Source: JAHEDT01 sp963825615 (GTDB lineage: Bacteria; Desulfobacterota; Desulfuromonadia; Desulfuromonadales; BM103). From it: 64,000 nucleotides of DNA. Below, one piece after another: positions 18,231 through 27,184 of the stretch. The translations under genes were made by a program, and so were the position numbers. Numbering within the stretch: position 1 is the stretch's first letter; each line of letters opens with the position of its first letter. The stretch spans positions 62,001-126,000 of the forward strand of contig CAWGTV010000003.1 of the NCBI GenBank assembly GCA_963825615.1. Direction: 5' to 3'. A model generated the notes under the pieces. It was not told the DNA's origin. It saw only the letters and a program-made list of their open reading frames with translations, and did no database searches.

Positions 18231-19604
18231 TCATGCCTTAAGTTTCTCCAACAAACTTTTATATTTTTCTGTATCCGTAAAATTGCCTGCTTCTAAATTT
18301 TTTTCAAGTTCGACAAAAATTTCTTGCGACAATGGCAACACATCTAGAAAACTTGACTCAACAAATTCAATTTTATCATTGGCAAAGAAAAATGAATTCT
18401 TATTGAAAGAGGAGTTTATCAACTCGGGACTGTTCTCAACAACCCAAGCAAAAGAATATTTTGCAGCCTCATAGTCTGTATCTAGCAATTGAGCGCATCC
18501 CAGAAGAATGTAAGCGAGTCCGTTGCGGTCGTCGTTTGCCAACACATACTTGACTTCACGGATACAATCATCGATGCGTTTTTGTTGTAAAAAGACTTCG
18601 GCAAGCATAAGTCTTGCCTGTGATAAAAACGGTTCAACATCTAGTACTTTCTGAAACTGGCTGATCGAAAGTTCAAAATTTCCAAGGCTGAAGTAACTCA
18701 ACCCAAGGAAATAGTAGGTCACAGGTTTTTGACTAATTTTTAGAGATGTAATTAGATCAACCAAGGCGATCTCAAACGAACCTTGGTGATAAGAGATTAA
18801 TCCACGTAGCAAACTCGCACGATAATCAGCAGGGAATTTTTGCGAGAGTTCCACTGAAATCTTTCTGGCTTCATCCAATTGATTGGACATAACAAGGAGA
18901 AAACCCTGTAAATAAATCGCATTACTATTCATTGGGTCGAGCTCATACAAACGTCGAAACAAATCCAGTGCCAAAGGGTAATGTCTCCGATTTAATTCAA
19001 TTCTTGCCAGAAGTTGATATCCTGGCACGAAATTCGGCTGCTGGTTGACAACTGAGAGAAGAAGTTGAAGGGCCTCCTCTGTCCTGGATTGGTTCATATA
19101 AGATTCGGCCTGATGAAACTTTGGGTAAGGATTTTCTGGACTGAGTTCTATCGCTTTTTGGAAAGAGCTGTCGGCTTTTTTGTAATTACCAAACACAGCA
19201 TAAGCGCGGCCCAGAATATCAAGGCTTTCTGACGTTGGCGTAGCGATAAGATGATATTGTTCAAGGGTTTGTATTGCGAGTTCATTTCGTGATGTCAGGA
19301 GATATATTTGCGAGAATTTAACCGGCAACTCAAAAAAGGATGAATTGTACAGAGAAATTTTTGCGAATTCGCTTTCGGCTAGTTCCAACCGACCTGATCG
19401 CAGATATGCATCTGCAAGGTAATAACGAGCTTCGTAAAAATTTACATCTTTTTGCAAAGCATTCTTGAAACAGGTGATTGAACCACGCATGTCCCCAGCC
19501 CTTAGAAGCGCAAGGCCTGAAGAAAGCATGTCCTCCTTGGTTTGACTGTTACACGCGACAACAAAGAACATTGCAGATGCGACGATTGATTTTTGAAATG
19601 ACAT
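18231..19604 (-). CDS. prsT: TPR-repeat lipoprotein of XrtA system (PrsT-like)
   Basis: A 457-residue protein made of tetratricopeptide repeats from about residue 28 to 380. The N-terminus has a lipoprotein signal with the lipobox VVAC-NS near residue 18. It resembles the PrsT-type TPR lipoproteins of exosortase-A clusters, thought to act in protein sorting or as a periplasmic scaffold for polymer assembly. It is the first gene of the intact operon and lies between the two direct repeats, so recombination between them would delete it. A purine-rich stretch, AGGGGGGG, upstream of the ATG may serve as RBS. A truncated relative is seen at 26616-26805. Confidence 0.85.
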   Translation of the reverse strand: MSFQKSIVASAMFFVVACNSQTKEDMLSSGLALLRAGDMRGSITCFKNALQKDVNFYEARYYLADAYLRSGRLELAESEFAKISLYNSSFFELPVKFSQIYLLTSRNELAIQTLEQYHLIATPTSESLDILGRAYAVFGNYKKADSSFQKAIELSPENPYPKFHQAESYMNQSRTEEALQLLLSVVNQQPNFVPGYQLLARIELNRRHYPLALDLFRRLYELDPMNSNAIYLQGFLLVMSNQLDEARKISVELSQKFPADYRASLLRGLISYHQGSFEIALVDLITSLKISQKPVTYYFLGLSYFSLGNFELSISQFQKVLDVEPFLSQARLMLAEVFLQQKRIDDCIREVKYVLANDDRNGLAYILLGCAQLLDTDYEAAKYSFAWVVENSPELINSSFNKNSFFFANDKIEFVESSFLDVLPLSQEIFVELEKNLEAGNFTDTEKYKSLLEKLKA

Positions 19605-19644
19605 CAGTCGCCCCCCCCTATAAATTTAGAACAGATTCAATTAT

Positions 19645-19665
19645 AAAAAGCATAATATGCTTTTT
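19645..19665. terminator. Perfect inverted repeat between prsT-like gene and IS30
   Basis: The arms AAAAAGCAT and ATGCTTTTT (9 bp each, 3-nt loop) form a symmetric hairpin with T tracts on both strands. It could be a weak bidirectional terminator separating the prsT-like operon from what lies to the right, or part of the IS30 end or target. The stem is AT-rich, so strength is doubtful. Confidence 0.4.
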
Positions 19666-19669
19666 GTGA

Positions 19670-20655
19670 TCTGGCATAGACTAGCCGGTCAAAGGAGCAC
19701 AGATGAAACGCTACACGCAGCTTACCGAGAACAAAGATGCCAATTTATGCTCTCAAGAAAGCAGGTCATTCACAACCCAGGGTTGCGGAACTGCTCGGCG
19801 TTCACAAGTCAACAATCAGCCGCGAGCTCAGGCGCAACCAAGGGCAACGTGGTTATCGTCCGAAGCAGGCGCATCTGCTGGCCCAGCAAAGGCATCAGCA
19901 GAAGCCCCGGACACGGATTCCGCCTGAGGCCTGGGATCTGATTGAAGCGCGGCTCCGTCTCGATTGGAGCCCTGTACAGATCTCTGATTGGTTGCAGCGC
20001 TTCGGCTCGTTCACCGTCAGCCATGAACGGATCTACCAATTCGTTCTGGCCGACAAACAAGACGGAGGTGACCTCTACCGACATCTGCGTTGCCAGAAGC
20101 AACGCAAGAAGCGCTACGGCACCAAGGATCGCCGTGGCCAGTTGTCAGGCCGCACCAGCATCGACGAGCGACCCGCCATTGTGGGTCAACGTGCACGTCT
20201 CGGCGACTGGGAACTTGACACGATCATCGGCAAAGGCCACAAGCAGGCCCTGGTGTCGTTAACCGAACGCAAGGCCCGGTTGGCCCTGATAGCCAAGGTT
20301 GAGCGCAAGACAGCCGACCAGGTCGCAACCACCATCGTCCGGTTGCTGACGCCACATGCAAAGAAGGTCCATACCCTGACCTCAGATAACGGCAAAGAAT
20401 TCGCTCGACACAAGGAGATTGCCGAACACTTAAACGCCGACTTTTACTTTGCCCATCCCTACGCATCGTGGGAGCGTGGCACTAACGAGAACATGAATGG
20501 CCTGATCCGCCAATATTTTCCTAAACAGCGTGACTTAAGCACGGTCACGGATGATGAAATTCAGAAGGCCATGGACCGTTTAAACAACCGACCAAGAAAG
20601 TGTCTTGGTTATCGAACACCGAACGAGGTATTCTTCGGCAAGTCCCCCGTTGTTG
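19670..20655 (+). mobile_element. Decayed IS30-family insertion sequence
   Basis: The region carries an IS30-type transposase gene opposite in direction to the exopolysaccharide genes. I could not find matching terminal inverted repeats or a target duplication. The coding homology stops at the conserved NEVFFGKSP segment (about 20647) and AT-rich unrelated sequence follows, so the right end appears lost. The boundaries given are approximate. Confidence 0.7.
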
Positions 20656-20735
20656 TTAATAAAATAAAGTTCCTCTATGTAAGCATCATGTTTTATCAAT
20701 CTGTTTATATACCAATTAAAAGATGCTTTCGTTAA
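19703..20735 (+). pseudogene. IS30 transposase, frameshifted and with replaced C-terminus
   Basis: The normal IS30 start MKRYTQLTE is encoded at 19703, but the frame breaks about ten codons later. The rest (YALKKAGHSQ, then GVHKSTISRELRRN helix-turn-helix) continues in another frame from 19737. The DDE catalytic core is complete: LGDWELDTIIGKGHKQ (D), TLTSDNGKEFARH (D), YASWERGTNENMNG (E). After GKSPVV the frame reads into unrelated sequence and overlaps the 3' end of wza copy B on the other strand. The combination of an N-terminal frameshift and a lost C-terminal end suggests an inactive element, unless the frameshift is a sequence error. Confidence 0.85.
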
Positions 20736-21534
20736 CGGTGACATAATCTCCTGGTTGCAAGAGAATGTTTTGTTGAAGGCCTTTGCCTTCCAAGAGTTTT
20801 TTTACGTTCACTTTTATTTCGACATTCGCCTTGTCTTGGCTTGGATTCTCAGGTTTCCGAATGATGATCACATCACTCTGATCGGCAAATTCAGTAAAAC
20901 CACCGGCCTCCAAAATCGCATCAAGCACTTTCAGGCCGTTCGTGAAATAAACATATTTAGGCTCCACGACAGCACCGACGACATATACTTTATTGTCTCT
21001 GTAGTGCGGAATAAAAACGACGTCATCCGGCATTAAGCCTATATCTTCAGAGAAATTTCCCTCTACGAAAAGGCTGTAAAACCCTTCTTTGATTTTATTC
21101 CCTCCTCGCATCACGTAGGCTCTGTTCAAATCTGCTTCAGCTAGATTATTGAAACGACAAAGAAAATTAAAAAGTGTTGTCCGGCCGGCAAGCGCAACAA
21201 TTTCGGAAGGCACTCCGCCCCCCGCCACATAGATGTTGTTATTCATGATCTTGGCAACAGTCAAAGTCACGATGGGTTGTTTGACTACCGACTGCAGGGC
21301 TTTTTCTATTTGTCGGGCTAACTGTATTGGCGTCATTCCAGTCGCAACAACATCACCGATGGCTGGCAAAGTGATTTTGCCATCCGGACGAACGATCACT
21401 TCACCACTCAGCGCCGGCTCTTTCCAAACGGAGACACTCAGGGAATCGCCATCTCCGACAACATAATCACTGGCTATTGCCAGGGGAGATATGAAAAAAA
21501 ATACCGCGAGAGTCAGGTACAAAACTGTTTTCAT
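20716..21534 (-). CDS. Polysaccharide export protein, Wza-like (copy B)
   Basis: Identical in protein sequence to copy A at 15930-16748: signal peptide, polysaccharide-export domain, SLBB-type repeats, 272 residues. Downstream of its stop there is no chain-length determinant; the next sequence is about 60 bp of AT-rich DNA and the IS30 remnant, so this copy is cut off from the rest of the operon. It may still be expressed together with the transferase copy B just upstream. Dosage or redundancy is the simplest view of its role. Confidence 0.9.
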   Translation of the reverse strand: MKTVLYLTLAVFFFISPLAIASDYVVGDGDSLSVSVWKEPALSGEVIVRPDGKITLPAIGDVVATGMTPIQLARQIEKALQSVVKQPIVTLTVAKIMNNNIYVAGGGVPSEIVALAGRTTLFNFLCRFNNLAEADLNRAYVMRGGNKIKEGFYSLFVEGNFSEDIGLMPDDVVFIPHYRDNKVYVVGAVVEPKYVYFTNGLKVLDAILEAGGFTEFADQSDVIIIRKPENPSQDKANVEIKVNVKKLLEGKGLQQNILLQPGDYVTVNESIF

Positions 21535-22880
21535 GTCTTAACGACCTCCCTTACCAAAAAGCACGACCTTGATGGTCTTCATGATTACCAATAGCTCCAA
21601 ACGCAAGGAGAAGTTCTTGATGAAGTACAGATCGTAACGTAATTTCTCAAGAGCATCTTCCTCTGATGCACCATAGGGATACATCACTTGCGCCCAACCC
21701 GTTATTCCTGGCCTGACTGAATGACGCCTAGAATAATAGGGAACCTTCTTGTTTAATTGTTCAACGAATTCCGGCCGTTCAGGACGAGGGCCGACAAAAC
21801 TCATCTCGCCTTTCAAAACGTTAAAGAACTGGGGTATCTCATCGAATCTGGTCTTGCGCAAAACATGACCGACTCGCGTAATTCTGTTATCATTCACCTT
21901 TGCCCATACGGCACCGCTCTCTTTCTCGGCATCCTCTCGCATCGTCCTAAACTTGATGACCTGGAATGGCTCTTCTTTAAAACCAACCCGCGTTTGTCGA
22001 TAAAACACCGGGCCTTTTGATTCCAGCTTGATCGCTAATGCAATCAGAGGGAAAAAGGGTAACAAAATAATGGTTCCAATCAGAGAACAAAAGACATCCG
22101 CAATCCGTTGCTTGATGAACATCAATTGAGTCACTTGAAAACCTTTACTAAATACAAACCAGCTCGGATTTATGTTTTCAAGCAAGAGCTTGCCCGTGAC
22201 TCGCTCATAAAAAGTTTCAGCATCAAGAACTTCAACCCCCCTGAGTTTGCAAGAGAAGAGGTCCCTGACGGGTAATTGTTCACGACGTTCCTTGATTACG
22301 ACGACAATTTTTTTGATGTTATTTTCTTGGACAATTTCATGAAGGAATGCACAGGTCATACGCTTATTGTCACTTTGAATAACGAGTTGACCTTTGTCTT
22401 GATGTATAAATCCGCAGAATTTATATCTATTATCGTCTCTTTTCATAATTTCAGAGAGACTCTCTGCCATTTCCCCAGTACCTAAGATTAGCGTATTATG
22501 ACAAAAGCCAGAAAGATTGTATAACAAGGGGAATCGATAGAACAAAGAAAGCTGAATCAAGCAAAAAAATGCAAGGGACAATCCAAAAATGAGCGGGTAA
22601 AGAGTCACATCTGAAGGACGCAAATAGAGGATAGAAAGGATGACAAATGAAATCAATATCGCAAACAAGAGTCTCAGGAAAGCTTTTTTGATCCCAACGA
22701 TTTCATTGTTGCGATATCCATAAAGACGGACAAAATACTTTGCAAAAACCAAAACAATGCCAAATATGGCCACATGGCTTGGATCCAAAACAGGCAAATA
22801 ATGTTGCTGCACCACAAAAGCCACAAGTAAGGTGTGGACACCCAAAAATGCCAATACGGCAAGCAGAAAATCAGCCCCCA
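20716..22880. repeat. 2165-bp direct repeat, copy B
   Basis: Partner of 15930-18094, same orientation. The spacer between the copies holds the prsT-like gene and the IS30 remnant. Differences found: G at 20740, T at 21034, C at 21829. Confidence 0.95.
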
Positions 22881-22905
22881 GCAATATAAACAAGATATTT
22901 GACAT
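21538..22905 (-). CDS. Undecaprenyl-phosphate sugar-phosphate transferase, EpsB-type (copy B)
   Basis: A 455-residue protein identical to copy A from residue 11 to the end, including the catalytic sugar-transferase domain. The first ten codons differ (MSNILFILLG versus MTNLFMIFMG) but still encode a hydrophobic start that aligns residue for residue. This suggests the two loci already held related genes before the rest was made identical. Upstream sequence is unrelated to that of copy A and lacks its GGAGGG RBS, so expression probably differs. Three base pairs separate it from wza copy B. Confidence 0.9.
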   Translation of the reverse strand: MSNILFILLGADFLLAVLAFLGVHTLLVAFVVQQHYLPVLDPSHVAIFGIVLVFAKYFVRLYGYRNNEIVGIKKAFLRLLFAILISFVILSILYLRPSDVTLYPLIFGLSLAFFCLIQLSLFYRFPLLYNLSGFCHNTLILGTGEMAESLSEIMKRDDNRYKFCGFIHQDKGQLVIQSDNKRMTCAFLHEIVQENNIKKIVVVIKERREQLPVRDLFSCKLRGVEVLDAETFYERVTGKLLLENINPSWFVFSKGFQVTQLMFIKQRIADVFCSLIGTIILLPFFPLIALAIKLESKGPVFYRQTRVGFKEEPFQVIKFRTMREDAEKESGAVWAKVNDNRITRVGHVLRKTRFDEIPQFFNVLKGEMSFVGPRPERPEFVEQLNKKVPYYSRRHSVRPGITGWAQVMYPYGASEEDALEKLRYDLYFIKNFSLRLELLVIMKTIKVVLFGKGGR

Positions 22906-23789
22906 CCCAACACACTAATCCGATATAAAATTTATAATGGCTTCATTAAGGATTTATTCACAATTCATACCATGTTTTTGCAACGTATTTTTTATATATA
23001 TTACAGTAAGTTACCTTTTTTCTGTAAGTATTTCCCAGGTTAAACCCTTGTCGTGTTTTTTGCGTGCTGATAAATTTTTTGGCGCAATAAACACTGCAAC
23101 TGTCATACATACAACGCTAACCCATATTAGGTATGGATCAATAAAAAACAGTGCCCATGGCATAGAACCCCGCTCGAGGGGCAATGCCAGAGGGATCATC
23201 TTGATGCCAAATTAATAAGACGCAGCTCATCGATGAGTGTGTACTTCACTTGTGTTACTTTACAAAGTATGAAGTGCTAAGTTTAACCGGTTGTTGCAAC
23301 AGGTTCCCTATAGTTTTACTGCTGGTGTCCAACTTAAAGACGGTCCGTTTTTACATCTTTGCCAATGCTCAAACTTCTGTAAGGCACAAAAGCCAGGCAT
23401 CCCCATTTGAGTCTCAGGCAACATTTCAATCATTTGATTTAATGTTTTGTAATGATCAATTGAATCCACAGCGGTCATTGTAGTTTGACTCAGTCCCCCT
23501 AAATTCTTCATTGTGTTTGATAATTTTCCGTTTGGCTGTTAATAACTCTTCGTCTTTTTGTTCTTAGGAAGACGGTAGCATCTATTATGTCACTGCAAGT
23601 GCTGTCAGCAATACAGTCTTATAAAGAGATTTTTCGAAGATAATAGTGAGCGAATTGTTCCTCTCTCTACTCTCACCAGTTAATAATGCCGGTACCAAAA
23701 AACTTTAAGCTGAGTATGAGAATCATAATATCTTACGTGCCTTTTACGGTACTGAAACAGACTCAAGTATCAAAGCTACAGCAGTCCCT
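22906..23789. other. AT-rich region with no confident gene
   Basis: About 880 bp upstream of transferase copy B. A 62-codon minus-strand frame (23011-23199) encodes a peptide with one membrane segment (FFIDPYLIWVSVVCMTVAVFI) and a basic tail; it has no clear RBS and I do not recognise it. On the plus strand, scattered fragments such as EDGSIYYVTASAVSN near 23570 look like remnants of an extracellular repeat protein, interrupted by stops. The promoter of the copy B genes should be here but was not resolved. Confidence 0.4.
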
Positions 23790-24206
23790 TTGCCAAGGAT
23801 GATTAATCCGAATGCCAGTTGGCCGCAAAATAAATTAAACATTACATTAATGCTAATGATCCTTTTAAGTCTTTTACTCTTAATACGTTTTGCCCGCTTC
23901 AAACATTTCTGGCCGCCGCCGTTCCGAGTTGGTTTTTTTATAGGGATTATTGTTCTACAAGCAAGCTGCGGTGGAGGTGACGGTTACAACGAAGACGTTT
24001 AAATTTCTCTAAAAACATCGGGCCCTGGGACATCGCCCGCTACGGACCCACTGTTCATTTATCTTATCACCAACATCTGTGCTACTGAGTGCCTTACTGA
24101 TCTGCAAACTAACACCCAGTACTACTGGAAAGGGGTTGCCGTCGATAATTGGGGAATTACCTATGAAAGTATCACACAGAGATTCTCAATGTTTAGTAGT
24201 CAATGA
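23790..24206 (+). pseudogene. Remnant of a secreted Fn3-type lipoprotein gene
   Basis: The first part (to 24002) encodes a hydrophobic segment and a lipoprotein-like signal ending in IIVLQASCGGGDGYNED, with a Cys-Gly-Gly-Gly start of the mature chain. After a stop and frame change, another frame encodes LTDLQTNTQYYWKGVAVDNW and ends at the TGA at 24206. The spacing of Leu, Tyr-Tyr-Trp-Lys and Val-Ala-Val-Asp is that of the E-F strands of fibronectin type III domains. The pieces look like the two ends of a surface lipoprotein gene joined after an internal deletion and decay. Confidence 0.55.
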
Positions 24207-24660
24207 TTGACAGGTGAGAGTTCAAAAAATCGGATATTGTATTATAAGAACCAATTAGATTATTAATTTTGGACTAGAGTCAACTCCTAAAAATTGAAGG
24301 GATCTATAAGTTCACTAATCTTTCAGGATTCTATTGGGATATTTTGTCACTTCGAAGTGAATCTTTCTAGGAATATTTCTGAAGTTATTAGTTTATTTAA
24401 ACTAGTTTGTTATTGGGTTGACAAGCGTCGATTTAATTAGTTGAAGGTGAATTTCTTTTTTTTTCAACTTTTGAAAAATTTCTATTGAGTGCCATTTCAA
24501 CTCTTCATAAATATTGATGAGTGATTATTTTAACAAAAACGATAATCTCATAACTCCGCAATTATCTTTCTATTTGTGATCCAAGTTCTCTCTTAGCCTG
24601 ACTCCGTATGGAATTCGCCCCAAAGAGGTTTAATGAATGAATAAAAAACATTCCTTTTGA
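24207..24660. other. AT-rich non-coding stretch
   Basis: About 450 bp between the Fn3 remnant and the PilZ gene. I see no gene, repeat or convincing terminator, only short A/T runs. Confidence 0.5.
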
Positions 24661-25029
24661 CTAGTTGTATTGTTCGGTGCATATCTTAATAAAAGTCACG
24701 AGACCGTTCTGTTTTTTGCCGCGAACTGATTCGAAGCAAATACTACCGCGACGGACTGGCACAAGGGCGTCATGTAATTGGCAGTCGGATACCGCCTTAA
24801 CTGGTAGATTCTTAACAACCAATTCCTTATCATTATAAAGGCTGACGGGGAAGATTCCTTCAAGATTAATTTTTTCTCCTAGGTAGCTGAAAGACAGGCC
24901 GCCCTCACTAATATCTATAATATGATAAGGTAGCAACTCAGGACCTTTAGGAAGAAAAACCAAGGCCCGTTTTTTTGCCTTGAAACGTGTGTGCCTTCTG
25001 TTCAATAGATAACCAGTTTGATCTTCCAT
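24661..25029 (-). CDS. PilZ-domain protein
   Basis: A 122-residue single-domain protein. The c-di-GMP-binding RxxxR motif appears as RRHTRFKAK at residues 11-19, and the second motif as IDISEGGLSFSY at about 43-54. It would bind cyclic di-GMP in the cytoplasm and signal to a partner. Placement beside exopolysaccharide genes suggests control of polymer production or of sessile life, which is an inference. It is transcribed alone, with about 490 bp of non-coding DNA upstream. Confidence 0.85.
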   Translation of the reverse strand: MEDQTGYLLNRRHTRFKAKKRALVFLPKGPELLPYHIIDISEGGLSFSYLGEKINLEGIFPVSLYNDKELVVKNLPVKAVSDCQLHDALVPVRRGSICFESVRGKKQNGLVTFIKICTEQYN

Positions 25030-25521
25030 TTACGCTTCTCCTTTTACACATTCTTGTTCTGCACACAATTAGCATTTGGGAATTTTAACGTTACGGTTGG
25101 TACTGTCAAGGCAAAAGGAGACATGAAGCCTTGACATGCAATTTCGTGCCCCTGACGAGAAATCGTTCTTGCCAACTCCGGGACTCTTCCCGGGACCCAA
25201 CCAAGAATGTGAAAGTCACCTTAACAACTGGCTCATCCAATATAAAATACCGAATCGGTATTACGTTCGACTCAACCTTCCCTTCCATCCCAAGATACTG
25301 TTGGGAATATTTATTCAAACAGAGAGCCAGGGTAATAGTCTTCGACATCAATCGTTAGAAAATTGTGGATTGCCCTTAACTAAAGGCACTGTCTTTTCTG
25401 CACAAGCACAAACTCGCGGGGAGGTTAAGCCATCAATATGAGATACGGGGAATCCGCAGTTTTCCTTAAGACTTATCTGACGCGACTTCCGAGACAACCA
25501 TATCAAGCATCGCGGAAGCAT
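25030..25521. other. Non-coding stretch with possible degenerate coding remnant
   Basis: No confident gene in 492 bp. On the plus strand, 25131-25358 can be read as a 75-codon frame containing VKVTLTTGSSNIKYRIG, FDSTF and VIVFDIN. These loosely recall the strands of cohesin-like domains in exported proteins, but there is no RBS, signal peptide or flanking domain. It may be another relic of a secreted protein. Confidence 0.3.
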
Positions 25522-26607
25522 TCACTTGCTATTGGGTAACCTTGCCGCTAGAATTTCGAGCTGTTTGTTGATGACCTTGAGCTCTCTTTCAATACGCTTG
25601 GAGCTGTTTTCCCTACGCACGTCGATATTTTTTATGAGTTGTTCATGGATCACCAACCATGCAAGAATCTCCTTCTTGATCTCGGCAAAATCTTCCAGCA
25701 TAGCAATGCGGTCCTCATACACTCCCATCCTTTCAACCACGCCGGGAGCCAGAGAAGTCTTTCCCTTCAGGCTCTTCAGGCTTATCCGGTCAATAGGAGG
25801 GATATCCCATGACACGTCCCCAACTACCTCTTCAACCAGTTCGATATTGATTTCCCTTTGTTTTTCGGCAAACGCCGCTAAAAGAATAAAATCACAAAAA
25901 ACGTTAACCAGCCTGGGGATACCTTGGCTATACTTGTAGAGCGAGTCGAAGGTCAACTCGCCCCAAATTACAGCATTGCGATTGCCAGCCATCTCGAGCC
26001 GGTGAAGCACATAGTCTTCGATCTCATCACTGCTCAATGGCAGCAGATGGCAATGCACACTGATACGCTGCCGTAATTGCCTTAAGTCATCCTTAGCAAG
26101 GGTCGAATTAATTTCTGGCTGACCGACCAAAATAATTTGCATAAGCTTGGTATTTGCGGCCTCCAGGTTGGAAAGTAAACGAATCTCTTCGAGAGCGGCG
26201 CTATTGAGATTCTGTGCTTCGTCGATAATGATGACAGGGTGTTTTTTTTGTGCATGCAATTCAAGCAGGTGGTCATTTAAATCGCGCAATAGCGCGACCT
26301 TGTTTTTGCCGGCAACGACAAGGCCGAAATCATCGTTGATCATCGCCACAATCTGTTTAGAGGTAACGCTGGTATTGAAGACCATGGACAGTTCTACATC
26401 ATCGTCCATGTTATTGATGATATTCTTAATAATCGTTGTTTTACCCGAACCCACCTCACCGGTTAGTAAGATGAAACCGGCTCGCTCACGCAAGCCGAAG
26501 TTCAAGTAGTTCAGGGCTTTTTTATGTGAACGGCTCTGATATAAAAACTCTGGATTAGGCACCAGGTCAAAAGGCTTGACCTTTAGGCCGAAAAATTGTT
26601 TGTACAT
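25522..26607 (-). CDS. ExeA/GspA-like AAA ATPase (XrtA-cluster type)
   Basis: A 361-residue cytoplasmic AAA ATPase. It starts MYKQFFGLKVKPFDLVPNPE, a signature of ExeA-like and XrtA-associated ATPases (TIGR03015-like). Walker A is GEVGSGKTT near residue 50, Walker B is VIIIDEAQNL near 123, and sensor 2 is in the SQGIPRLVNVFCDF region. There is no C-terminal peptidoglycan-binding domain, unlike the paralogue at 58793-60544. In typical clusters this gene lies among the deacetylase and barrel genes; here it is about 12 kb away, behind a prsT-like remnant. Confidence 0.85.
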   Translation of the reverse strand: MYKQFFGLKVKPFDLVPNPEFLYQSRSHKKALNYLNFGLRERAGFILLTGEVGSGKTTIIKNIINNMDDDVELSMVFNTSVTSKQIVAMINDDFGLVVAGKNKVALLRDLNDHLLELHAQKKHPVIIIDEAQNLNSAALEEIRLLSNLEAANTKLMQIILVGQPEINSTLAKDDLRQLRQRISVHCHLLPLSSDEIEDYVLHRLEMAGNRNAVIWGELTFDSLYKYSQGIPRLVNVFCDFILLAAFAEKQREINIELVEEVVGDVSWDIPPIDRISLKSLKGKTSLAPGVVERMGVYEDRIAMLEDFAEIKKEILAWLVIHEQLIKNIDVRRENSSKRIERELKVINKQLEILAARLPNSK

Positions 26608-26615
26608 AAGACTCT

Positions 26616-26805
26616 TTAGAACCTCAGAGCAGCTTCAAAATAGTTGGAATCCTTCTCCAGAGCACGCATGAAAAGCGAAATTACCGCCTGGGTATTGACA
26701 GCGTCAGCGAACTGCATTCTCTGTAGAGATATTTTATCTTTAGATTATTCACGATAAGCCGTGAACATCACGAAAACAAGGACAAGAATGAAAAAACTAA
26801 TATCA
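26616..26805 (-). pseudogene. Truncated TPR lipoprotein remnant (prsT-like)
   Basis: Minus-strand reading gives a hydrophobic segment FFILVLVFVMFTAYRE, one in-frame stop, then KDKISLQRMQFADAV and VISLFMRALEKDSNYFEAA before a stop at 26616. The second part aligns with residues of the prsT-like protein around KEDMLSSGL and CFKNALQKDVNFYEAR. A Tyr replaces the expected lipobox Cys. Only about 60 of 450 codons remain. The remnant lies directly upstream of the ExeA-like ATPase gene, indicating a deletion that joined the two. Confidence 0.6.
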
Positions 26806-27180
26806 TTTCATATACCCAGCTTATAATAATTCAAACTGTTATTTTATGTAATACAGCATTTTACCTGAATTTACGATTTTCAACTACCTGTTTTCCTTTG
26901 GTTCTGTACAGTAATTATTTGTGGATATGATATAAGCTGCCATTAAATTGATATATCGTCCTTTCGACGGTGGAGATGTAAATGAATCTCAACCTGTTTT
27001 GCACCGTGTTTTTAGTGAAAGTCTTTATCGTAAGTGTCTGCACAAGTTATTAGCGATGAGAGTGTCTGATCACATTGAGGGAATCTGGAGTCATGGCTGT
27101 TGACAGGACTTCAGACCGAACATAGTCAGTATTCGACTAAAAAGCACCAAATAGGCACGTTATTCACAAGAAGACTCAAA
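26806..27180. other. Non-coding, AT-rich
   Basis: About 375 bp between the TPR remnant and the tRNA terminator. I see no gene, riboswitch or repeat of note. Confidence 0.5.
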
Positions 27181-27184
27181 ACGT

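Noticed and set aside
23011..23199. 62-codon minus-strand frame with one membrane segment
   Set aside because: No RBS, no recognisable family, and surrounded by decayed DNA; kept only as a note.
25131..25358. Plus-strand frame faintly like a cohesin domain
   Set aside because: Similarity rests on a few short strands without signal peptide or neighbours; too weak to call.
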